Shown: positions 1 to 5,765 of the stretch, piece by piece
Position numbering within the stretch: the first letter of the stretch is position 1
How the letters are laid out: every line of letters begins with the position of its first letter
NCBI GenBank assembly: GCA_947176425.1
Contig: CAMWQV010000099.1
Span: forward strand, 1-7,111
DNA: 7,111 nt
From: an uncultured Clostridia bacterium
Lineage (GTDB): Bacteria; Bacillota; Clostridia; Oscillospirales; Oscillospiraceae
Reading direction: 5' to 3'
Position numbers and translations under genes: made by a program
The notes under the pieces: generated by a model
Database searches by the model: none
Seen by the model: only the letters and a program-made list of their open reading frames with translations
Told to the model about the DNA's origin: nothing

Positions 1-242
1 GATGAGATTTGTTTGCCACATTCTTACATTCTCTGCTCTTTTGCGCTGTTTGTCTCTCTCCGGCCATGAGAAGGTCGCCCCGGTGAATTATGTGAGAAAG
101 GCTATAATTCCTCCCGGAAGAAACAGGCATATTTGTATCCAACCATCAAAGAGAGAAAAAGCAGTACAAAAAATTATAGATTCTAGGAAATAGAAGCCTG
201 AAAAGTTTGATTAACGGAAGTAAGATTTGTTGTTAATAGAAA
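1..242. other. Stretch without a convincing gene
   Basis: I see no gene I can support here. A 63-codon plus-strand frame from position 2 has no recognisable family and lacks a visible ribosome site. On the minus strand a frame is open from about position 118 leftwards off the window, with an ATG at 67 and a GGGAGG-like sequence (complement of 112-117) about 45 bases upstream of it. Too little is visible to call it. The stretch probably lies between the end of the ATPase transcription unit on the right and an unseen gene to the left. Confidence 0.4.
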
Positions 243-279
243 GGCCCCTGCTGGTATTCAGATCAATCCAGCAGGGGTC
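243..279 (-). terminator. Rho-independent terminator downstream of the ATPase gene
   Basis: A perfect 10-bp stem pairs CCCCTGCTGG (245-254) with CCAGCAGGGG (268-277) around a 13-base loop. It extends by a G·U pair and a G-C pair to 243/279. Read on the minus strand, the stem is followed by CCTTTCTATT, a modest U-rich tail; read on the plus strand there is no T tract. It begins about 47 bases after the stop codon of the minus-strand ATPase gene, so it most likely ends that transcript. Confidence 0.8.
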
Positions 280-326
280 CTAAAATTTAAGTAAAACGAT
301 TGGAGCCAAAAAGTTACACAGCCTGC

Positions 327-1646
327 TTATTTCTGGAGCAGCCAATCAATCAGATTAAAGGATTTAATCCCTTCATAGGAGGCATCCCATCCAGGCTCCA
401 GAGACAGGACCAGTTTTTCATAGTTGTCGCTGATTTTTTGCAGCGGTGTCAGTTCACGGCGTCGTACTTCCTCGCTTACCATAGATTCTGTTACCTGCAC
501 ATACAGCCTTTCTCCGGCTTTTGAAGCGATAAAGTCTACTTCCATATTGCCCACTTTGCCGATCGCTGTATCATAACCACGGCATAAAAGTTCAAAGTAC
601 ACCACGTTTTCCAGCATATGACCGCTGTCACGGTTCCGAAAACCTAACAGATAATTCCGCAGTCCAATATCCACAATATAATATTTCCCCAGTGTGCGCA
701 GAAATTCTTTCCCCTTGATATCAAACCGCTTCACACTGTAAAAGAAATAGGATTCCAGCAGCGCATCCACATATTGCTGTACCGTATGTGCGCTGGGTGT
801 GCCTTTTCTTCTGCTGTCCTGCAGCAATCCTTCATTCACAAGTATATTCCCAATGGAAGATACAGAAATACTGCTGCCGATATTGTCCGCCAGAAACAGG
901 ATGATTTTTCGCAGCAGAACAGGATCGGTGATCTGGACACGCCCTCTGCGGTTTTCCCGCTCCAGGATATCCCGTACTACAACAGTGGAATAAATGCCGT
1001 CCAACAGTGTCAGCGCTCTCTCCTGCTCCAATCCCACATCTGCAATCCCAGGCATCCCGCCAAAGCGCAGATACGCGTCAAAGACCTCACGGAGCTGGTA
1101 ACTCTCACCGTTTCCGTCACGAACCTGTATCCGTGTACCGCCTAATGCACTTTTGGTCTCCGCGATTTCAAAGTTATGGAAAGATAAAAACTCTCGAAAA
1201 GAAAGCGGCAGCATTTTAATCTCTACATATCTGCCGGACAGATAAGTGGAATACTCCGATGAGAGCAGATACGCGTTAGAACCGGTAATGTAGATATCAC
1301 AGTCCAGATCCACACGGAACGCATTGACAGTATCCTCCCAACCGGCAACCCGCTGAAGCTCGTCCAGAAACAGGTACATCCGCCGGTCCGGAAGAACCCG
1401 CTCTTTTACATAGCCGTAAAATTCATCAGCCGTCATCTTTTGGAACGCGTAGGACTCAAAATTCATCTCAATAATCTGTTCTTCTGCAATGCCGTTTTCT
1501 TTCAGGTGATCAGCCATCAGTTTCAGCAGGCTGGACTTTCCGCAGCGGCGGATGCCAGTCACCACTTTAACCGGTTCTGTATCCTGGAAAGCGATCAGCT
1601 TGTTTAGATACAGGTCTCTTTTTTTCAATTCACGGGTATTTATCAT
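327..1646 (-). CDS. AAA+ ATPase of the AAA_14/DUF4143 family
   Basis: This is a 439-residue cytoplasmic protein of the widespread ATP-binding family that joins an AAA_14 domain to a DUF4143 domain. Visible motifs are the Walker A GIRRCGKS (residues 31-38), Walker B YLFLDEL (91-97), a sensor-like TGSNAYLLS (121-129), SGRY (137-140) and GGMPG (196-200). The C-terminal part has the pattern of a degenerate PD-(D/E)xK nuclease fold: E346, then EVDF (369-372), then YVQV (382-385), with Gln where an active nuclease would usually have Lys. Length is normal and the gene looks intact. The start is supported by an AAGGGGG ribosome site (complement of 1655-1661) and a good promoter upstream. The cellular role of the family is not established; members occur in many copies in gut Firmicutes and Bacteroidetes and are often near mobile genes. 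No link to the right-hand operon can be shown. Confidence 0.9.
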   Translation of the reverse strand: MINTRELKKRDLYLNKLIAFQDTEPVKVVTGIRRCGKSSLLKLMADHLKENGIAEEQIIEMNFESYAFQKMTADEFYGYVKERVLPDRRMYLFLDELQRVAGWEDTVNAFRVDLDCDIYITGSNAYLLSSEYSTYLSGRYVEIKMLPLSFREFLSFHNFEIAETKSALGGTRIQVRDGNGESYQLREVFDAYLRFGGMPGIADVGLEQERALTLLDGIYSTVVVRDILERENRRGRVQITDPVLLRKIILFLADNIGSSISVSSIGNILVNEGLLQDSRRKGTPSAHTVQQYVDALLESYFFYSVKRFDIKGKEFLRTLGKYYIVDIGLRNYLLGFRNRDSGHMLENVVYFELLCRGYDTAIGKVGNMEVDFIASKAGERLYVQVTESMVSEEVRRRELTPLQKISDNYEKLVLSLEPGWDASYEGIKSFNLIDWLLQK

Positions 1647-1670
1647 GCTGTACGCCCCCTTCTGCTGAGC

Positions 1671-1699
1671 AGTATAGCATAAATTATTTGAAAAATCAA
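1671..1699 (-). promoter_or_regulatory. Sigma-A promoter of the ATPase gene
   Basis: On the minus strand, TTGATT (complement of 1694-1699) is followed after exactly 17 bases by TATACT (complement of 1671-1676). The -10 is preceded by TGC, giving an extended -10 (TGCTATACT). It sits about 25 bases upstream of the ATPase start and just past the XRE stop codon. The ATPase can therefore be transcribed independently of the XRE gene. Not experimentally shown. Confidence 0.65.
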
Positions 1700-1708
1700 G
1701 TTTATGCT
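1676..1708. promoter_or_regulatory. Inverted repeat across the ATPase promoter, possible operator
   Basis: Perfect 8-bp inverted arms AGCATAAA (1676-1683) and TTTATGCT (1701-1708) are 17 bases apart. The left arm touches the -10 and lies in the spacer, while the right arm lies just upstream of the -35, so a bound repressor would block the promoter. The neighbouring XRE protein is the obvious candidate but this is inference. I did not find the same arms upstream of the XRE or recombinase genes. Confidence 0.4.
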
Positions 1709-1733
1709 GTCAACTGCACATAACAGAAGATTT

Positions 1734-2054
1734 TCATAGTTTTGACCAATTTTCACGCTGAAACTCTTGTTTTAACAGCTCAACCATATTCAAAATAGTT
1801 TCTTCCTGCTGAGGAGTTAAACCCTCCAAATAGAAATGCGGCCGCTTATCAATGCCCGTAATATAATCCAGTGAAGCATTGTACAGTAAAGCCAACTTGA
1901 CCAGCTGTTCCACACTTGGGCAGCTGGTATTGCATTCATATCCGCTGACGGCGGCGCGTGTAATGCCCAGACGCTTTGCAACATTGGCCTGTGAAAGTTT
2001 ACGTCGTTCTCTCAGTTCCTTTAATCGCCAACCAAAATCAAAAACTTCATCCAT
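1734..2054 (-). CDS. XRE-family helix-turn-helix transcriptional regulator
   Basis: A 106-residue protein with a lambda-Cro/P22-C2-type HTH (HTH_3) at about residues 8-67. The LSQANVAKRLGITRAAVSGYE segment (residues 20-40) holds the turn and recognition helix, and the LALLYNASLDYITG segment is the usual end of the domain. The C-terminal 35 residues (LTPQQEETILNMVELLKQEF and onward) form a predicted amphipathic helix, likely for dimerisation. The start is fixed by an AGGAGG ribosome site (complement of 2062-2067) 7 bases upstream. It is divergent from the serine recombinase, sharing a 217-base regulatory region, and lies just upstream of the ATPase on the same strand. By family precedent it probably represses its own transcription and may control the recombinase or ATPase. 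No peptidase or signal-sensing domain is fused to it. Confidence 0.88.
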   Translation of the reverse strand: MDEVFDFGWRLKELRERRKLSQANVAKRLGITRAAVSGYECNTSCPSVEQLVKLALLYNASLDYITGIDKRPHFYLEGLTPQQEETILNMVELLKQEFQRENWSKL

Positions 2055-2136
2055 ACTGCCGCCTCCTTTTTTTGATAAGAATACAAGAGGTAGAGATTCT
2101 GTAACTTTCTGTTTAATAAAAATAAGACAGCAAAAC

Positions 2137-2165
2137 TTGACAGTTGAGAAATATTGCTTTATGAT
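2137..2165 (+). promoter_or_regulatory. Distal promoter (P1) upstream of the recombinase
   Basis: A consensus TTGACA (2137-2142) and TATGAT (2160-2165) are separated by exactly 17 bases, so this is a strong predicted sigma-A promoter. The expected start of transcription is near 2172, leaving a leader of about 100 bases before the recombinase ATG. It lies in the intergenic region shared with the divergent XRE gene, where XRE control would be expected. Confidence 0.7.
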
Positions 2166-2210
2166 AGATACGACAAACCAAGACCAATCTCGTCTTCAAC
2201 GCAAAAAATA

Positions 2211-2239
2211 TTGAGTAAATTAAGGTTTCCTCTTATAGT
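2211..2239 (+). promoter_or_regulatory. Proximal promoter (P2) upstream of the recombinase
   Basis: TTGAGT (2211-2216) and TATAGT (2234-2239) are separated by 17 bases. The predicted transcription start is near 2246, just ahead of the AAGGAGGAGG ribosome site at 2257-2266 and the ATG at 2272. It is weaker than P1 in the -35 but better placed. The two promoters form a tandem pair in the same orientation. Confidence 0.5.
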
Positions 2240-2271
2240 ATGGATACACCAGAACAAAGGAGGAGGCCAAC

Positions 2272-2925
2272 ATGAAACATTTCACTTACGGCTATATTCG
2301 CGTATCAACCAAAGACCAGAATGAGGACCGGCAGCGGACAGCACTGCTCAACTTTGGTGTAGAGTCTTCGAGAATTATAGTAGATAAGCAGTCCGGCAAA
2401 GATTTTAACCGCCCCGGCTATCAGCGCCTTTATAAAAAGCTAAAACCGGGCGACACCCTTGTAGTCAAGAGTATCGACCGGCTTGGACGCAATTATGATG
2501 ACATTTTAACCCAGTGGCGTTTTTTGACAAAAGAGAAACAGGTATCCGTTGTTGTGCTGGATATGCCGCTGCTGGATACGCGCAGCGGGCGGGACTTGAC
2601 GGGCGAGGTAATCTCTGATATCGTTTTGCAACTGCTGTCGTATGTTGCCCAAACAGAACGGGAGTTTATCCATCAGCGGCAGGCGGAAGGAATTGCCGCT
2701 GCAAAGGCAAGGGGCGTTCAATTTGGCAGGAAGCCGCTTCCAAAACCGCCTGATTACGAGCAGCTGTACGAATGCTGGAAAAACGGCGGCATATCAGCCC
2801 GCAAAGCCGCAAAAAAACTCGGCGTAACACATCACACTTTCCTTAAATGGGCGAACAGTGACTGTGGGAAAAAGAGTACAATATTTTCACCACCAGAAGA
2901 GAGTTTCCTTAATTTGCCAATATAA
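2272..2925 (+). CDS. Serine recombinase, resolvase/invertase family
   Basis: A 217-residue small serine recombinase that cuts and rejoins DNA through a phosphoserine link. The catalytic domain starts with YGYIRVSTKDQ, with nucleophile Ser12 and Arg10. The conserved KSIDRLGR (residues 66-73) carries the active-site arginines. The AQTEREFIHQRQAEGI segment (126-141) is the start of the dimerisation helix E, followed by AKARGVQFGRKP. A C-terminal helix-turn-helix (ISARKAAKKLGVTHHTFLKW, 174-193) binds the recombination site. Size and layout match resolvases and DNA invertases rather than large serine integrases. The start is supported by an AAGGAGGAGG ribosome site 5 bases upstream. The last 13 codons lie within and beyond the left arm of a perfect inverted repeat. 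No terminator follows, so readthrough into the operon downstream is possible. It may act as a transposon resolvase or a local invertase; the sequence alone does not decide. Confidence 0.92.
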   Translation: MKHFTYGYIRVSTKDQNEDRQRTALLNFGVESSRIIVDKQSGKDFNRPGYQRLYKKLKPGDTLVVKSIDRLGRNYDDILTQWRFLTKEKQVSVVVLDMPLLDTRSGRDLTGEVISDIVLQLLSYVAQTEREFIHQRQAEGIAAAKARGVQFGRKPLPKPPDYEQLYECWKNGGISARKAAKKLGVTHHTFLKWANSDCGKKSTIFSPPEESFLNLPI

Positions 2926-2993
2926 CTGAGATTATTATATCAAAGCATATCAAATTTTGCAAGAGTTTGTTGGGTATTATATTGTACTCTTTT
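2870..2993. repeat. Perfect 15-bp inverted repeat flanking a 94-bp segment
   Basis: The sequence AAAAGAGTACAATAT (2870-2884) recurs in reverse complement as ATATTGTACTCTTTT (2979-2993). The left arm overlaps codons 201-205 of the recombinase and the right arm is in the leader of the next operon. The enclosed 94 bp (2885-2978) are AT-rich and hold the recombinase stop codon. The layout is that of an invertible segment beside its recombinase, but a long-range RNA hairpin, a paired regulator site or a small mobile-element remnant is also possible. Confidence 0.7.
2957..2985 (+). promoter_or_regulatory. Weak candidate promoter for the Hxs operon
   Basis: TTGCAA (2957-2962) and TATTGT (2980-2985) are 17 bases apart, with the -10 inside the right inverted-repeat arm. 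Both hexamers are imperfect. On the opposite strand the same segment holds a perfect TATAAT (complement of 2934-2939), which currently points away from the operon. The first gene follows with GGGGA (3041-3045) 6 bases before its ATG. Confidence 0.3.
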
Positions 2994-3051
2994 CACCAGC
3001 AGGCAATAAAAGTCAGATGCGGCGCATAGATTTGATACTTGGGGATGAATT

Positions 3052-3402
3052 ATGAAATTACTTACGTTTCATCGGGATTTATACAGTAAAGCTGCAATGT
3101 TAAAAGCAGCATACCACTTTACAGACAGATTCTATGTCTATTTGGACCAGGACGATACGAACTATACTATAGAACTGACTGCAAAACCGGGTGTGGATGA
3201 AGGCGGTATTGAACTTGAATTTTCAAATGAGATTCTTGCCCAAACCACAAGGGAAGAAATTCTCAGACAGACCGCAAATATACGGGAATTAATATTAGGC
3301 CGTGCTTTTGGTTCAACCATCGTAGAAGATGTACAGGAATATGAGGAGGAACCAGACGGCAGCGGTCATGGGAAATTATTTACGGACTGGTATCAGACAT
3401 GA
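3052..3402 (+). CDS. hxsD: His-Xaa-Ser system protein HxsD
   Basis: A 116-residue small soluble protein that I recognise as HxsD, the non-enzymatic partner found with the paired radical SAM maturases HxsB and HxsC. The family signature is the opening L-x-F-x-R-D-L-Y followed by LKAAYHF (residues 17-23), a central strand region, and a C-terminal helix NEILAQTTREEILRQT then IRELILGRAF (about 59-88). This last part corresponds to the family's conserved N-E-L-L-x-x-x-L-R-E...R-x-L-I-L-x-x-A-F pattern. The acidic tail (EYEEEPDGSG) is extra. By analogy with other RiPP systems it may help present the precursor to the maturases, but that role is inferred. It is the first gene of the operon. The start is supported by GGGGA 6 bases upstream, and the stop overlaps the next start as ATGA, a sign of translational coupling. 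Confidence 0.78.
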   Translation: MKLLTFHRDLYSKAAMLKAAYHFTDRFYVYLDQDDTNYTIELTAKPGVDEGGIELEFSNEILAQTTREEILRQTANIRELILGRAFGSTIVEDVQEYEEEPDGSGHGKLFTDWYQT

Positions 3403-3614
3403 GCAGACAAATTTCATTAAACAGAAATATTTATCCTGATTGGGCTGTCGCACGTGCAGCTGCTGACTATCAAGCTCTTGCCTCTATTAAGATTACGGCA
3501 GACGGCGGGTATTTGCTCTGCTCTTTCAGAAATTGCAAATATGATGAGGCTCTAACAGTAAGGGAGTTTCTGAACTATCTTGTCAATCTGCTAAACAGCA
3601 GTGGTTTGTCATAG
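3399..3614 (+). CDS. Short HxsD-like protein
   Basis: A 71-residue protein whose ATG overlaps the hxsD stop (ATGA). It aligns by eye with the first protein: LNRNIYPDWAVARAAADY (residues 7-24) matches the HRDLYSKAAMLKAAYHF region. The central IKITADGGYLLCSF corresponds to its strand pair. The LTVREFLNYLVNLLNSSG helix matches the N-E-I-L...R-E-E-I helix, though the final R-E-L-I-L-x-x-A-F motif is missing. It reads as a shortened, diverged HxsD paralogue, or a distant PqqD-like peptide-binding protein. Two cysteines (C51, C56) are present. A less likely alternative is that this small protein is itself a substrate; it lacks His-Xaa-Ser repeats and has no separable leader and core. Its stop lies at the edge of the AGGGGG ribosome site of the next gene. 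Confidence 0.6.
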   Translation: MSRQISLNRNIYPDWAVARAAADYQALASIKITADGGYLLCSFRNCKYDEALTVREFLNYLVNLLNSSGLS

Positions 3615-3628
3615 GGGGCTGCGGCGCA

Positions 3629-4657
3629 ATGTATATTTTAGAAGCCCTTCTGCTTACAGCACTTTTGCTGACCTGTTTGTATGTTTCGGCAACCGATATC
3701 AAAAATGGGATCATAGAAAATAAAATACTGGCTATGTCCGGTTTGCTGTGCTGCGGGTTTAATATCCTCTATTACACTATTTTTGCCAGGGAATACTTTA
3801 CGGTTTTTCTGATAGATTTTGTTCTTCTGGTGATATTGTCGGTTGGGATGTATGCTCTGAATCTATGGGCAGCTGGTGACAGCAAGCTCCTGTTCTTAGT
3901 CGTATTTGCCATTCCAGGGAGATTTTATGATCTGGAACGCGGCGCTGCGCCTGCCGTGTATATTATCGTATTTACTTTTTCTATTTCCTTTATCTATGTC
4001 GTTCTGGAATCCATTGTACTGCGCATTCAAAAGAAAGAGCGGATTCAAATGCCGGAAAAGGGGAAAATAGCAGATTTTTTCAAGGGATATCTCAACATTA
4101 CGGTATATATTTTGGCGGTAAATCATCTTGTTTACTTGCTGTTCCCTATTTTTGCGTCTCAAAATGCGAGTCTGATCGCTATGGCTGACCTGTTTCTCTC
4201 CATCATGATCTGCAAATATCCCATATTTTCCCGCCTGTCTTCCCTCTGTATTGCAGCTGTTGCCGCTCTTATCATAACTATAAACTATAGTATAAAATAT
4301 GGCCTTGCTCTGCCTAATCTGCGGGTATACGGATATATTGCCGTCATTATGTTTTTCCGGTCTATTGCAGAACAGTACAATTTCCAGACCATCCCCACGG
4401 CAGAAGCTAAGCCGGGTATGATTCTGTCTGTGTCAACAGTTCTTGCGATGGCGCCTTCTAAGGTTGCCGGCCTGCCGCGCAGCACAACAGAGGATATGCG
4501 TTCCCGGCTGACGGCTGAGCAGGCGGCGGCGGTTGTACGTTGGGAGCATTCTAAATATGGACAGCCTGAAATTATGATCGTCCGTAAAATACCGTTTGCT
4601 GTCTTTATTACTCTTGGCGCATTGACTTTTATTCTTTTCAGATTAGGCGGGATATAG
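3629..4657 (+). CDS. A24-family prepilin/preflagellin-type aspartyl peptidase
   Basis: A 342-residue polytopic membrane protein with roughly nine or ten hydrophobic segments. The first segment ends in ATDIKNGIIEN (residues 21-31), matching the A24 motif D-x5-I-x-N with catalytic Asp23. The second motif is AAGDSK (81-86) with catalytic Asp84. The 61-residue spacing equals that of the two catalytic aspartates of archaeal FlaK (D18 and D79, from memory). Near the C-terminus, KPGMIL (261-266), then SRLTAEQAAAVVRWEHSKYG, then a final IPF-led hydrophobic segment (321-338), resemble the archaeal A24 C-terminal domain (PF06819). Such enzymes cut type IV pilin-like leaders at the cytoplasmic membrane face. 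No pilus ATPase or platform gene is visible, and it sits between hxsD-like and hxsC genes. It is therefore inferred to be a dedicated leader peptidase for the substrate of this operon. AGGGGG at 3613-3618 precedes the start by about 10 bases. Confidence 0.8.
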   Translation: MYILEALLLTALLLTCLYVSATDIKNGIIENKILAMSGLLCCGFNILYYTIFAREYFTVFLIDFVLLVILSVGMYALNLWAAGDSKLLFLVVFAIPGRFYDLERGAAPAVYIIVFTFSISFIYVVLESIVLRIQKKERIQMPEKGKIADFFKGYLNITVYILAVNHLVYLLFPIFASQNASLIAMADLFLSIMICKYPIFSRLSSLCIAAVAALIITINYSIKYGLALPNLRVYGYIAVIMFFRSIAEQYNFQTIPTAEAKPGMILSVSTVLAMAPSKVAGLPRSTTEDMRSRLTAEQAAAVVRWEHSKYGQPEIMIVRKIPFAVFITLGALTFILFRLGGI

Positions 4658-4660
4658 ACT

Positions 4661-5755
4661 ATGAACTACGGAACCGGATACATTGCTGCCATTGCAAAAT
4701 CGGAACGTGCCTATGCAGAGCTGTCAGCGGAGCAAAAGAATATGCTGTTTGTTGACACAGAACGGCAGATATACCGCTTTTTCCCTTCCGGTGAGGTAAT
4801 CGTTCCGGAGGCTTCCGCAGCTGCTGTCTTAAATAGACTTGCGGAATTTGATGTGGCAGAATTTTTCTCTGACAGCAGCTTTCACGTTCTTTTTCGGGAT
4901 GATTCAAACGACAACGCACTGGTTGTTACGAATCAATGCAACTCAAACTGCGTGATGTGTCCATGCAGTGAAGGTTCCCGGCGGCGGATTTCCCATGAAA
5001 CCAGCGAACATTTATGCCGGATTTTGGAGTATATGCCGACAGATGCCCGCTTTCTTACCCTTACCGGCGGTGAACCAACCCTTTTAGGCAACAGCCTTTT
5101 CCCTGTCCTGAGAAAACTCAAAGAACATTTTGAGGATTTTACTGAGTTTCAATTTCTCACAAACGGCAGGACTTTCTCTGACAAAGCCTATCTGCGGCAG
5201 TTTCTGGACGCCGCTCCGCAGCATCTCCATTACGGCATTCCTTTATATGGTTTCTCCGCCGAAACACATGATCCTATTACACGCGCCGACGGCAGTTTTC
5301 TACAGGCTGTCAGCGGCATCAAAGCATTGCTGCATCACGGCTGTGATGTGGAACTGCGGATCGTGGTCAGCAAGCTGAACCTCAGCTATATGGACGCACT
5401 TGCCCAATTTATTGCTGCAAATTTTCAGGGACTGTCTCATGTGTCCGTCATGGCGGCGGAGATGTGCGGCGCGGCTGCCGCAAACCGTCAGGAAGTCTGG
5501 GTTGATTATCAGGAGGCGTTTCAGGCTTCTAAAAATGCTGTCAAAATCCTGCTATCCAGCGGGATCAACGTGATGCTGTTTAACTTCCCGCTCTGTAAAG
5601 TTGAGCGCGGCTACTGGGCGTTATGTCAAAAGAGTATTTCCGACTACAAAATTCGTTACTATGATACCTGCCGGGAATGCAGTGTAAAGGACTTATGCGG
5701 CGGTGTCTTCCGTTCTACCCTGCTGCTGACCGGTATGGAACTCAATCCCATTTGA
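4661..5755 (+). CDS. hxsC: His-Xaa-Ser system radical SAM maturase HxsC
   Basis: A 364-residue radical SAM enzyme. The N-terminal 85 residues form a small domain typical of HxsC. The iron-sulfur motif is C-x3-C-x2-C in TNQCNSNCVMCPC (Cys93, Cys97, Cys100), binding the 4Fe-4S cluster that cleaves S-adenosylmethionine. TGGEPT (135-140) is the SAM-contacting loop, and FLTNGR (165-170) is the next conserved strand. The C-terminal cysteines C312, C322 and the C-R-E-C-x5-C-G-G cluster (C337, C340, C346) suggest a short auxiliary-cluster (twitch/SPASM-like) region. Length fits HxsC. The gene starts 3 bases after the stop of the peptidase gene, with only a weak AGGCGGGA ribosome site, so translational coupling is likely. 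In the family it works with HxsB on the HxsA-type precursor; the exact chemistry cannot be read from the sequence. An additional Cys102 close to the cluster motif is noted. Confidence 0.82.
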   Translation: MNYGTGYIAAIAKSERAYAELSAEQKNMLFVDTERQIYRFFPSGEVIVPEASAAAVLNRLAEFDVAEFFSDSSFHVLFRDDSNDNALVVTNQCNSNCVMCPCSEGSRRRISHETSEHLCRILEYMPTDARFLTLTGGEPTLLGNSLFPVLRKLKEHFEDFTEFQFLTNGRTFSDKAYLRQFLDAAPQHLHYGIPLYGFSAETHDPITRADGSFLQAVSGIKALLHHGCDVELRIVVSKLNLSYMDALAQFIAANFQGLSHVSVMAAEMCGAAAANRQEVWVDYQEAFQASKNAVKILLSSGINVMLFNFPLCKVERGYWALCQKSISDYKIRYYDTCRECSVKDLCGGVFRSTLLLTGMELNPI

Positions 5756-5765
5756 GGCGAATATT

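Noticed and set aside
1..118. Minus-strand frame open to the left edge, with an ATG at 67
   Set aside because: Only about 22 codons after the ATG are visible and no motif can be recognised, so it could be a real gene start or chance.
2..193. 63-codon plus-strand frame at the left end
   Set aside because: No ribosome site or family signature; composition is unlike the real genes here.
300..524. Plus-strand 74-codon open frame, and other plus-strand frames at 774-1219
   Set aside because: They lie antisense to the ATPase gene, whose motifs are unmistakable on the minus strand, and have no recognisable domains.
3017..3055. 12-codon plus-strand frame ending as TGA inside the hxsD start, a possible leader peptide or precursor
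   Set aside because: No ribosome site ahead of it, and the sequence (MRRIDLILGDEL) has no core-like residues; the ATGA overlap is likely coincidence.
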